A DNA stretch of 64,000 nucleotides from Lenzites betulinus (Eukaryota > Basidiomycota > Agaricomycetes > Polyporales > Polyporaceae), in assembly GCA_022264855.1 (NCBI GenBank), contig JABYQU010000051.1, positions 124,001 to 188,000 on the forward strand, read 5' to 3'. The notes below the pieces were generated by a model. That model was not told the DNA's origin, ran no database searches, and saw only the letters and a program-made list of their open reading frames with translations. This document shows, in pieces, positions 22,207 through 32,845 of this stretch. The position numbers were made by a program, and so were the translations under genes. The number at the start of each line of letters is the position of its first letter. The stretch's first letter is position 1.

Positions 22207-23462
22207 GCAGTTGTTGTAAGAGTCGGAAAAATACATTTCATTTCTTTTCGGACAATGTACAGAGGACATGGTCGTACTGTACGCTACACTACACGCCGTA
22301 CACGTGTCCCGCTTGCCCTCTACTCCGCCCGCGCCGCCGACCGCTGATGTACATACCGAGGACGCGCCCGCGCACTAACACGAGCGGTGGCGACGATGCC
22401 CGCGGATTCGGACTCGCGCCGCCTGCCAGAGGACGCCGCGCCCGTTCTCTGGCCGCGCGAGGATGGTGGCGGCTCCGCGACGGCTGTGGTGTACCCCGGA
22501 GTTGGCAGCGTCGCGATTCGGAGTGTGCGGTCCATGCGTTTTCGTACCGCGCATTCCGCGTTGGCCCGTTTGACGACACTGAATCGGAGGCTGGCAGAGT
22601 TAGCGCTTGTGTACGTCGGAACGTTCGAACGTCCGCGCGTGAGCTGTACTTGTCCATCCGGCCGCCCTACAACGGTCACCAGTCGGTGCGAGGGCTTCCT
22701 GTGCGTCGAGGCGAAGGTACATGGCGCTGCGCAAGCGGTGTCAGAAATGGAACGTGGCTACATTCGCAAAATCGAGACTTGCCTTCGCGATATCCCAGCC
22801 CCCGCCCTCCCCGAGCGCCGCGCTACGCCGCCCGCCGCCCGCCGGTCGCGTATCGAAGCCTGCCGCTACACGGCGGCGTGCGATACGCAGCCCGTCGACC
22901 TGGACGTTTGAGTTGCGCGCGCTGGGCTCCGCTCTCCCGGCCCATTCCGTCGCTTTGTGCACCGGCCGATGTTGTCCTTGCGGGGCCAGCGTGTGCAGCG
23001 GGGGCCCTGGTAATGTATGAGAGCGCACAGAACGTCGAGCGGGGAAAGGACTCACCGCTGACGTGTCCTGGTCTGCGATACGACCTTCTGCTCGAGCACC
23101 TCTCGGGTCGCGGCGTGTCGCCGCGGACGGACAGCGCAGCGGGCGGGGTTGCGGGAGCCGGCGTAGCAGGGGACGGGCAAGGCAGGGGGGCGGGGTCGCA
23201 GGAGTCGCCAAAGCGGGGGAGGGCGCGTGGGGCATCCCAGACGCGGAGCGCAAGACCGTACCTATCTAATATACTCGCGGGGGCTCCCCAAACTAACTCA
23301 CGGGGAACCGAAATGATGCACGTCAGCGCCCGGAGCGCGCGGGCTGCATCTACCTCACGGACTTTGCCCGATTCCTTCATTTGGTCGTACTCACCGCGTC
23401 AAGGCTGTTGCCCGACATGCTCGATGCCAGTGCGCCGGGTGGACATTCTCTACGCGCACCCC

Positions 23463-24165
23463 CGAAATCGTGCGAAACGGCCAATTTTGGGAGTTGCCCC
23501 GTTCAGACTGAAACTTGGCAGGCGTATCGCGCATGTTCAGGCAACTATCCGCACGCAAGTTCTGCGCGCGGGCATGCGATTACAGCGCCGCCGTGGCCCT
23601 GCCATTGTGGCCTTGTCCTGGCGGCGCCGCGGCGTCGCAGCGAGAGGGACTCTTCCGTAACGCCGCGAGAGTGACAGGGCAGGTACCGTCCGCCCGCGAG
23701 AGCATCGCCGTATGCGTACGAAAAGCCAGGGCACCGGGATGGGCGTCAGACGCGGGGCGGGAAATGATTTCGTGCACGTCCATGACATAAATCCGCGCAA
23801 AGAGCGCGCCACTCGCCTCCGCTCTGAAGATGCCAAATGTCAGCCGCTGAATGCTCCATGTATATGCGAGCAGACGTACAAAGCTGTGAGCCCAGGGGAC
23901 GCGAATCCGATGCGCAGTCGGCGATCTTCTGAACGCACCCTCGAAGACGTGCGAAATAGTCGATCCACAGACTTGCTTCGTTCGCGCCGAAACTCGACAG
24001 GCGTGCTCGCTACGTTTGAACGACCATCCATACGGAGGTTCAGCAAGTGGGTGGGCGGATACGGCCGGCCACGCACGATTCTGTGTTTGTGCCCACGAAA
24101 TGGCCGAGATCAGCGCAAATGAGATCTGGGCAGACCGGCCTGAAACTTGCAGGGTGTATGCGCCT
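23463..24165. repeat. Degenerate ~75-base repeats within X (copy 1)
   Basis: Three diverged copies start near 23463, 23951 and 24096. They share a CGAAAT block, about 40-50 variable bases, a GAAACT(T/C)G block and a tail like CAGG(C/G)TGTATGCGC. Related stretches occur at 29285-29335 and 29434-29505. The pattern was seen by eye and needs a dot plot. The second X copy holds the same set 10,498-10,502 bases to the right. Confidence 0.5.
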
Positions 24166-24957
24166 AGGTACTGGAATGTCGACGTCGAAATGGCGAGCGC
24201 GGCGGGTGCGTTGTCGCGCCACGCGAGCGCAGTCTGTCGCAAATTCGAGAAATCGAGCGCCGCAACTCTTCGCAGCGGCTTGCTACGCGGCGCGCGGCCT
24301 ATTTGGGAGCCGAGCAGAGGCGAAGGGGATGTACACATGTGGAATGGACGCCGAGGGGTGCACGGGAGAGACGGGAGAGTGCGCTGACGACACTGCATGC
24401 CTTGTGCCGAGGTGCTCCGATACAGACTAGAAATCACTCATGGTCAGTCTGTTTCGTGCCGCGAGATCTAGGAGCGCACCTATGATATACTTAGAGGAGA
24501 CAAAGAGAATCATCGGGTGCTTGTACGGGAAACGCGCGGGACATGGAACACCATACGAGGCCGGTATGAGGGCGACTTGCAGCGGGAAGGAATTCCGCGC
24601 GGTGACCGACTGGGGGACTTGTGCGCCTCGGGCTGCTAAATACATGTTACATTGATGTCGTGTGACCTTTGCTTCATCCCGCAGACGGGCTGTACTGCGT
24701 CCTCGGAGGAAACGAGCGCGGGCGATGGGAGAGCAGAAGGAAGAAGCAGTACTTGAGCGCTCAGCGCCAGCGCTCAGCGGTGACATTCCAAAACAGGCAG
24801 CCATACCAGACTCCAAGCTTGAAGCGCCGGCTCATTCAGAGTGTCGGCACGGTCTCGCTCAGCCTGTTCGACTCACGTGAGAATCAAGATCTGACATTAT
24901 ATACTACATAAACAATGCACTCTCTGACCAAGTCGCAGCCAAGATAGCAAAATATGT

Positions 24958-25863
24958 CTACAACTTTGAGCATCCAGCACCAATGTATGCCATCCCGGCC
25001 ATGGCAAGCGCGTGCCACCCCTCCTCCGTCACCGGCAGGAGACTCCCCACCGGCTCGTCCGTCGTGCATGTCCGCCCGAGCCTGTCGCTGCCCTGCTGCG
25101 ACCCCGCCGCCGCCCCGCCCGCGTCCTCCCCGTCCGAGTCAAGCACGTAAGCCGCGCTCTTGATGCCCTCCTTCGGGAGCACGCGCTTGCGGCAGTACGG
25201 ACCGCCGAGCTTGCGATTCCGGGGCACCTTCGTGTCCCAGCGTTGGATGTGCGGGCACGCGCGCGCGTCGGCCACCGCGGACGGGTGTGTCGACGTGAGC
25301 TGCACGCCGAGCGCACGCAAGCTTGTGGGGTGCAGCGCGACGGCTGGGACGACGGTCGCATCCCTCGCGGCTCTCTGCGCCGATGGCGGGGGGCTCGGGT
25401 GGACAGAGCGCGGATCGCGACGGGCCGCGGCGACGTCTTCTGCACTCGCGTGCTCGAACCGGATCGTGCCCTCGTCCCAGAGGCGAAGCAGCCGCTCGAG
25501 CACGGGCATGCCGCCGCGGATGTTGCTGAAGTTGTCGTAGACGACGTCGCTCGGCCACCCGACGAGCCGGAGCCCGCGCCTGATGACGATAAACTTGGCG
25601 TAGCGCTTCACGGCGTAGTGGAGGCGGGCGTCGTGGTCGCCCACCAGCTCGCCTAGCAGATCCGAGTTGATCAGCGTCGGGGAAAGGACGGGATGTGCGG
25701 CGTGCTGCACGCCAAATGGGCACTCACGCAGCTTCGCCGTCATCTTCGTCCGAAGCTCAATGCACAGCGCTGCGTGCCGGGTGACACGGGGTGCGGCGTC
25801 GGGATCAAAGTCGGCGGCGGTCAACGCAGCTCGGAACTTGAAGGTGGGCGGTTTGGCGGACAT
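24958..25863 (-). CDS. Uncharacterised protein with GWP motif, X copy 1
   Basis: An intronless frame of 301 residues, MSAKPPTFKFRAALTAADFD to a stop at 24958. It stands out from the random frames in X because its N-terminal two thirds have a natural, mixed composition. Features are LINSDLLGELVGDHDARLHY, then YAKFIVIRRGLRLVGWPSDV, NFSNIRGGMPVLERLLRLWD and EGTIRFEHASAEDVAAA. The LVGWP...F.NIS.GG...L..L...W..G.IRF pattern recalls large families of uncharacterised proteins I remember from Agaricomycete genomes; function is unknown. The C-terminal third is disordered (S/P/R-rich) with a short acidic stretch (DSDGEDAGGAA). The frame also stays open upstream to 26214, but the ATG at 25863 gives the sensible start. 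The second copy (35456-36361) has no frame-breaking change, so both could be functional. Confidence 0.6.
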   Translation of the reverse strand: MSAKPPTFKFRAALTAADFDPDAAPRVTRHAALCIELRTKMTAKLRECPFGVQHAAHPVLSPTLINSDLLGELVGDHDARLHYAVKRYAKFIVIRRGLRLVGWPSDVVYDNFSNIRGGMPVLERLLRLWDEGTIRFEHASAEDVAAARRDPRSVHPSPPPSAQRAARDATVVPAVALHPTSLRALGVQLTSTHPSAVADARACPHIQRWDTKVPRNRKLGGPYCRKRVLPKEGIKSAAYVLDSDGEDAGGAAAGSQQGSDRLGRTCTTDEPVGSLLPVTEEGWHALAMAGMAYIGAGCSKL

Positions 25864-28800
25864 GCGGGCGAACGGTGGGCGGTGGGCGGGCTCGCCGGAC
25901 TCCTTCCCAGCAGGTTTAAGGGCTTGTCGATGATACGGGGCAGGCGCGCAGGGAGTTGAAGTTGTCCTTGCATGGCAAGCGAGCGCGGCTCGAGCTCGGA
26001 ACCTTCGTGTGGTCCGCGGCGAGGCCCGCACGCGGCATAGTGGAGACTGGTGGAGGATCCTGGTCTTACCGTGTCGCGCAGAGGTATGCCATTTGGCGTG
26101 GGACGTGTGCGGCTGGCTGAGTCGCAGTGTTGTCGTGCAAAGGGGTTCCTGGCTAGTTGTGCGCACATGCACATTGATAGTCCCTGCGGGTCTTATATGC
26201 GATTCGTATCGCATCCTATTGACCCCGCGCGTGCGTCGGGATGCCTGCTAGAGCCTGCAGACTGCACGATCAATCAGCATAGCATGCCAATGCACTGGTC
26301 GGCGTACATTATACTGCACTTGTCCTTGGAGCCGGGTTTGCGGGTGTTCACGGCGTCCTGGAAAAGCAACACGGCTGCCATTATCCTGCACTCGCACATC
26401 GCTAGCCGAGCATCGGCGATGCTCCCCCGAGCACAACGCGTGTTGTGCCCTCTCCCGAGCGCGAACCTGTCGATGGTCGCTGCCCATCCCGACGCCCTCC
26501 GAGTCGTCGCGGGGGTCTCTCGCGCGAAATACTGGAACGCCCGCCGCGGCTGCAGACCGTCCGCCGCACCGCCATACAGAGAGCACATATGAGCTCCGCA
26601 TCCATCCAACGCCGCGCACGGCCGAGCCCGACGCGTCGCAGCGCCCATGGCGGCCTTCTATTGCGGTTCCGCCCCGCCCAGCGCCCGCCCACCGAGGATC
26701 ACCACGCGCGCCCTCGAGTGTCCGACACGGCCGGGCCCGCACACGACGCTGTTCGGGAGAGCTGCGCGCCGTCTTCCCCGTTTGCCATTTCCCGTTTGGC
26801 GTGTCTCCGTGTCTTGCTTCCCCGTACGGCGATCATCCTGCCCGCCGTGGAGCCGGGCCGCCCAGCGCGCGCGACCTCGTGGTGCTCGCGATGGCAGAGG
26901 CGAGTTGCAAGACGGGAGGCGGGAGGCAGGAGGCGGGCGTGCTCCGTCCTCTGCATCACGGTGCAAGCCGTGCGACGACGCGGCGGGCCTAACTCCGGGC
27001 TTGACGACAGTGCACACCGCGCATGGCCTCGGTAGAACCCACCTGTGTGTGCTGTGGTCCACGTCTGCCGCAGGCACGCACCTCGACAGGAGGCGTCCGG
27101 CTCCCGTCCGCGAAGCACTTTGCATCGCGAGCCCAGATGTCAAGCTGACACGAACAATTTTTCCGTCCGTCGTGCGCAGCGCAGCCCGGCGTGCTGTTCC
27201 CGTTCGGGCGGTCGCGCTGCAGCTTGTGGCTTGAACGCGTGAACTTCTCGTCTGAGCTTGCACTCGAGGCGGCTCGAGCGAAGCCCGTCGTGCGAGTATG
27301 TGCGCGCGCTCGATCGTCGTCCCTCCGCCGAGCGCGCGATTCTGCGCGTCGATGTGCTGAGACGGCAACGTGCCCCGCCTTACCCGTTTCGGTGTGCCTT
27401 CTGCCCGACGTCGTCGCCATCAGGTGTGGCGGGGGCGCGAGACCGGGACCTGAGCGATATCTTGGGCGGGCGGAGGACACGGCGGTGGTCGACGCGCATC
27501 CCGTGTCTTGCCGCTGTAAACATGATGCGGAGCACGTACATGAGCAGCAGAGCGCATGTGCACGATGCGCCGGCGGGGGACGGCGAGCCTGCAGCAAAAG
27601 CGAAAGCGTCAGAAGCGAGCCCGTCCCGAGCCCTGGCATCTTCGCCGCCTTGCAAACGTGCAGAGTGCGCGCGCGACGTCGGGGTTGCTGATGTACGCAC
27701 CGGAACGTCGGGGGGTGACGGCACGGTGCGCCGACTCGTCTCGCCCATTTCCCGTTTCGTCTGCGCATGGGACGCGCAGAAGTGCGCATGGCGCGCGGGG
27801 ACGAGGGCGCGGGCACGCGAACAAGACAAGCCTGTCCCCACGCCCGCCGCACGTCCAAGCCCGTGTCCGAGGAGGGCCCGCACGCGCAGAGCGTCAAAAC
27901 GGTGTGTCTCTCGTTCTCACCTTGTCGCATCCCCCACCCCGCACAAGTATCCCAGGTGCGCACCGTTCTTGTTAGTAGGCCACGCCCGCAGGCCTCCTGA
28001 CTGCTTGTTTCCAGGTCTTGCCTCGGGAGGAACGCGGACGGCACACGCGCAGGTACGTCCTTTTCGTTCGCGCAGGCCCACGCTCATCTTCTCCGCAGCG
28101 TCCTGGTGTTGCGCGCATGCGCTATACGGCCGCACTTGGTGCGCCGTCACCGTCCGGGCGCGTCCTCGGTACGTGGTCTGATCGTCGGCCGCTACGTACT
28201 CACCGCCGGGTTTCAGGCATCAGACGAGGCCTTGCATCGCGCAAGTCGTCCCGCACCTCGCGACGGACAGGACTCGCGTTCGAGACCGCAACGCGAGCGG
28301 CACGGCGACACCTGCCGTACATATCGGTGAGCAGTCGAGCGTCATGCGCAGAGGCTGTTTACTGACCTGCTCGGCGATTCTGCAGCAAACTCGACGTCGC
28401 CGGCGCGAGCCACGCACGCGCAGCCACGCGTGCTCGTGATGCAGCGCGATCACGAGCGGCCTGGCGCGCCGTCGGGAGGGAGCCGGGAACGCCGTGTCGT
28501 CGTGTGCGGCCGCCGGGGCTAGTTGTGGCATAGATACGTACGATACACGTCTGTGGGAGCGCGTCGAGCAACGCGGGCGGGCGCGGCGACGCCAGGGAGC
28601 GAGGAGAGGCTGGCGGTACGGAAAGGGGTATGCGGGCGCCGCGGTGGATGTCCGGGAGCTCTGCGGGGAGTCGGTGGCAGACCGGCGGCGGGCTGCGGGC
28701 TGCTCGCGAAGAGTGCCGTCCTTGCCCCCGCGCGGCCTTGCGCGCGTCGAGCGCGACAGGACGGGACGCCGCCTGCCCACTGCGCGATGTGTACCACGTT

Positions 28801-30867
28801 CCGCGACGGCAGGACACGCCGGCGCCGTGCCGCGCTGCACGCGATTATCTGCGCGCGCAACGTGCACCCGGGCAATGTCCGCATCGACGCCCTTCCGCTC
28901 GTCCCGGATCGGCGCGGGTGGCGTGCGTGGTGCACAGGCGAGCGGGCGTTGAGAGTCGGGGCGCACCGTCGAGCGCGCGGCCCTCTGCGCGCGCATTTCG
29001 CCGCGCCGGTGCTGCGCTGGCCGCGAGCAGCGCACTGCGCCCCCTGTGACGACGAGCGTCCGCCCATGCGAGCGTATGCGCGGAGTTGCGCGGCCGCGAT
29101 GGCGCACTCTTTGCCCATGGTACCCATGGGAGTGCGGCGTTGGCGCATGCTGGACCTGCGCAGATCGGCCCGGGAGTCAGCGAGCGCGTGCGATACGTGC
29201 ATGCGGGCGTACGTACGACGTTGCACCGCGCGGGGACATGTGCTGCGGGCGGGGGACGCGATACGGTGGGCGCCCGCGCGAAGTCGCATGAAAATGGCCG
29301 TTTTGCGCACTCGTCCGATCGGGCTGGGACTGGGTGGGCGGGACGGGGCCGTGCAGGCGAGATGGTGTACGGAGTTTGCGCGCAATGGGGCAAGACGGCG
29401 AACCGCGGCGCGCGATTCATTGCATATGCCCATGAAATCGGCCGGAAATGTCGATTTTCGAATGTTGTCGGATTGCCGCGTAACTCGGGGGGTGTATGCG
29501 CGCTGGTTCATGGGAGCTGTCGTCGCAAGGACAGCGTCGTACATAATGGGGGCAAGGGGGAGCTTCGGTTTCTTCGCCGGGGTACGCCCTGGCAACTCGG
29601 CTCTGTACTGGGCAGCATCGTCCGCGGCGCAGCCCATCTCGGGGTGCTAGATGACGTCGTGTATCACTTTAGATAGCGCGGAGGCGAGGTGGCGGCGGTT
29701 GCACGATGAACGCGACGTGTTTTCGCCTGTAGTGGCCTGAAATGATGCGATGGTGAGCCTAGTCTGCGGGGGCGCGCTCTGGGAACGCACCTGGCACGAG
29801 AACAAGGTCGGCTGCGCACGCTGGAGTCGTGCTCGCGTTGCGCAACAGAGGGAATGTCGCGGAGAGGGACGCAGAGTCGGTGCGGGAGGCGTCTGCCGCC
29901 GGGTGAAGTTGCCGTCGAAGGACGGACCCGACGGGCTCGTGCAAGCGAGGGCGTCTTCGTGCGAGCATGCTGTACGTGCTCCAAGCATCGCGCATGGGGG
30001 CCGCGACGATCCGCGCCGGCGGGCAGGGAGTGAAGCAGAGGCTGTGGGCGAGGATGCACACGGCACAGAGGGCGTAGTTCCAGTGCGATCGACACGCGGA
30101 TTCGTGCGCTTGCTGGAGGAGCACAGAGACTCTGACTATGCTACAAGTGCGGCAGGCGCCGGCGGACAGGCGGGCGTGGGCGTGCCCAGCGGCGGGACGG
30201 GGCAGAGGCAGGCGGGCGGGCGAGGGTAGGCATGCGCACAGGGCCGCGGCGGGCAAGGCGGGCGAGGGCGGAAAATGGGAGAGGAGAGCGGGAAGAGCGA
30301 GCAGCACGAGCAGCGCAGAGTGAGTGGCACCGCGTGAAGAGTGAGTGGGATCGTCGCATCCGGCGTCCGAGAGCGGCAGCCTGCTGCCCACTTTCGTCGA
30401 CCTGTCGCATAGGTTGGCCTTTTCGATCCAAAAGTCACACAGTATGTCAGGCGCACGTACACCACCCCCTGTGCGGGTTTAATTGGGGTCACATTGTCGC
30501 TGAGAGTGGCGTCAACTTAACGACCTACCCGCGGGTGCGTAGTCTCGGCGACTAAGTTCGAGCAGATGCTTACAGCTCCTGACTGGCAGCTGCCTGGGTT
30601 TGCACCCTATGAAGGTCTTTTCAGCCGTGTTAGTAACAGAATGTAAAGCGCACAAGACTCCGCTTGAACGTTCACGACAACAGCCGGCAGCTGATGCAAA
30701 CCTTGCTAACGTGCCAAGCTGGAACATCACGGGTCCAACTTGGTGAGTGGCGCAGCTCGTCGCTGTCATCATTCTGAACGACGACACTGTCCTTTTATGT
30801 CGGCATTGCTCTCAGGCCGCCGTTACCGCCGGGACTAGCAGGGCCCATGACCGTCTGCGCAAAAGCC

Positions 30868-30874
30868 TATATAT
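30868..30874 (+). promoter_or_regulatory. TATA box of ADH copy 2
   Basis: TATATAT lies 67 bases upstream of the ATG, identical in position to copies 1 and 3. Confidence 0.65.
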
Positions 30875-30934
30875 CATGCTCAAGGATGGAGCCCTGCTTG
30901 TCCGCTTGTCCCGACCCAGCGTAAGTTTCGCAAC

Positions 30935-32845
30935 ATGAGAGCCATCCGATACTATGGACCGGAAGATATGCGTCTCGACCATATCCCCGAACCAACTCCA
31001 GGAGAAGGGCAGGTCAAAATCAAGGTACGTCCGAGCTGTCTATCGTGTTACAAGTAGCCCCTATAGGCTAATGTCGTTCTCTATGATGAACCAGATAGCT
31101 TGGTGAGTGCCTGCCATTGCTTTCACGCCAAACCGGACATCTTGGCGTGACGGGCATACCTCCTAGGACTGGCAGTAAGTCCTAGAATCAATCGCCACTC
31201 GTCGGCGATGCGCTGACGGCGACGATTCCCCCCTTCACAGTATGCGGATCGGATTTACACTCATGGCATGAGATATTGCCCGTCTCGCCGACCATGACGG
31301 AGCCCCATCCAGTCACACATGAAAAGCTCCCCGTCGTGATGGGCCACGAGTATGACTCCATCATTCATCGGTCACACGCGGCCCTCAAGCTCACTGAGTG
31401 CCGCCTAGATTCTCTGGTACGATCGTAGATATCGGACAGAACGTGGACACCTCGCGCCTCGCTATGGGTGGACAAGTCGTGGTGTACGTGCCCACCACGA
31501 ATGCGTTTCTTGTCTCGACTGAGTTGACATTCGGTACAGCGAGCCTATCATATCATGCATGCAAGCAACTTGCCCTTTCTGCTCGGCGGGTACTCGTAAC
31601 CTCTGCAGGAACCTCACTTTCATTGTAAGTGCGTTTTTTTCCAATTCCCTCTACGCCTTCTCATCAACCCGCGTTCCTTTGTATAGGGTATTGGCGGCCG
31701 CGGCGGTGGCCTGGCCGAGTATATCTGTGTTGACCAGAAGCTCGTCTTCCCTTTGCCCTCTCATGTACCCCGTAAGTACGACATGTTACGGCTACGTAAC
31801 TCGCACACTAAAACTCCACTAGTGGAGATCGGGGCGATGATGGAGCCGCTCTCGATCGTATGGCACGCAGTGAAGCGGTCCGCCTTCAAGAAAGGCGATT
31901 CTGTCCTTATTATCGGAGGGGGTCCTGTACGTGTCCCGTGGCATCTTTTGTTCAATGCTTCTTTCTTGACATAACGACACTCGTGACAGATCGGCCTACT
32001 CGCCCTGCGAGTCGTAAAGTGAGCAACATGAAGACGAATTTACTTGACCAGGTTATTAACGTCGCCGTAGGGCATTCGGTGCTTCCTGGATTGGCTTGTC
32101 CGAGCCCGCTCAGAAGCGACGGGAGCTTGCGAGTCAAAACGGGGCAAATGCCGTGTTTGATCCGACGGCGAAGGGCGTGGACGTACCCGCGGAGACCATC
32201 AAGGCTACGTCGGGACGTGGTGCTGACGTCGTGTTCGACTGCGCCGGAGCGCAAGTTACGCTGAATACAGCCTTCCTCGCTGTGAGGCCGCGCGGGTTCA
32301 TCATGAACGTGGCCATCTGGAGCACACTTCCCCAGCTCGACATCGCTTCCTTGACAATGAAGGAGGTCGTGTTGAGCAGTACGTCTGAGTCTCGCAAGCT
32401 CGCTCCTCATCTTGAATAAGTGCAGCCCTCTGATGATCCTCTCACAGGCGTTCTAGGATGCGACGGATGCGATCGCAGACGGAACGTTCCCGATACGGCG
32501 GTCCGGACATGGACTGCGGCGCGCGGGCGGGGCGCGGTCGGGCGGCGGATGCGGGGGCGGATGTGTATGTGGAAAGAATCGAATAGACTGACCAGGCAGT
32601 GGGGTAGAGTACTGCGCACTGGGGAGTGGGGAGTAGCTCCCGACAGTGGGGAGTTGTACTGCGCAGTGGACAGTCAGGCAGTGGGGGGAGTACTCGGTGG
32701 GGTAGCAGTTGTTGTAAGAGTCGGAAAAATACATTTCTTTTCTTTTCGGACAATGTACAGAGGACATGGTCGTACTGTACGCTACACTACACGCCGTACA
32801 CGTGTCCCGCTTGCCCTCTACTCCGCCTGCGCCGCCGACCGCTGA
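30935..32845 (+). pseudogene. ADH copy 2: 3'-truncated dehydrogenase reading into segment X
   Basis: It has the same gene structure as ADH copy 1: promoter, 8-base microexons, zinc ligands (ICGSD, VMGHE, four-Cys loop) and GGGPIGLLALRVVK. All are intact up to the penultimate exon. Near the breakpoint it carries a 20-base deletion (around 32465) different from that of copy 1. This shifts the frame: after LGCDGCDRRRNVPDTAVRTW the product runs about 110 foreign residues through X to a stop at 32843-32845. The normal C-terminus is absent. Between about 31898 and 32075 it keeps an intron/exon version unlike copies 1 and 3 and closer to the inverted paralogue at 57205-58994, so it seems to hold the ancestral state there. 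An active enzyme is unlikely. Confidence 0.83.

Larger units (their letters stand above)
19868..30374. repeat. Tandem array unit 1 (10,507 bases)
   Basis: This is the first full copy of a segmental tandem duplication. It consists of an ADH upstream region and gene body (19868-21993) followed by segment X (21994-30374). The next base begins unit 2 with the same GGCAGCCTG. Line-by-line comparison with unit 2 shows roughly a dozen substitutions and a few 1-4 base indels in the 8.4 kb X part. Clearly more differences occur within the ADH part. Confidence 0.95.
21994..30374. repeat. Segment X, copy 1: GC- and CpG-rich insert, 8.4 kb
   Basis: X begins where ADH homology stops, after the palindrome GGAACGTTCC, and ends at the start of unit 2. 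It differs in composition from everything around it, with long runs of CGCGC-type sequence. Random frames are therefore long on both strands but are rich in Arg, Ala and Cys and lack recognisable motifs. Recognisable content is a G-rich repetitive patch at the left end, one credible gene at 24958-25863 on the minus strand, and degenerate short repeats at 23463-24165 and 29285-29505. No terminal inverted repeats, LTRs, transposase or reverse transcriptase motifs were found by eye. From 26215 to 30374 no gene was seen. Confidence 0.75.

Noticed and set aside
21960..23660. 566-codon plus-strand frame starting at the ADH-X junction
   Set aside because: It starts out of frame with the ADH coding sequence and runs through repetitive GC-rich DNA; no domain or start context supports it.
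23580..24437. 285-codon minus-strand frame in X
   Set aside because: No family motif, overlaps the degenerate repeats, and its composition follows the GC bias.
28519..29650. Very long overlapping frames on both strands (372 and 375 codons) in X, repeated at 39021-40152
   Set aside because: Opposite strands cannot both be the explanation, composition is Arg/Ala/Cys-rich without motifs, and such lengths are expected by chance in very GC-rich DNA.
21994..30374. X as an LTR retrotransposon, Helitron or DNA transposon
   Set aside because: No reverse transcriptase, integrase, Rep/helicase or DDE transposase motif, no LTRs and no clear terminal inverted repeats were seen in any frame.
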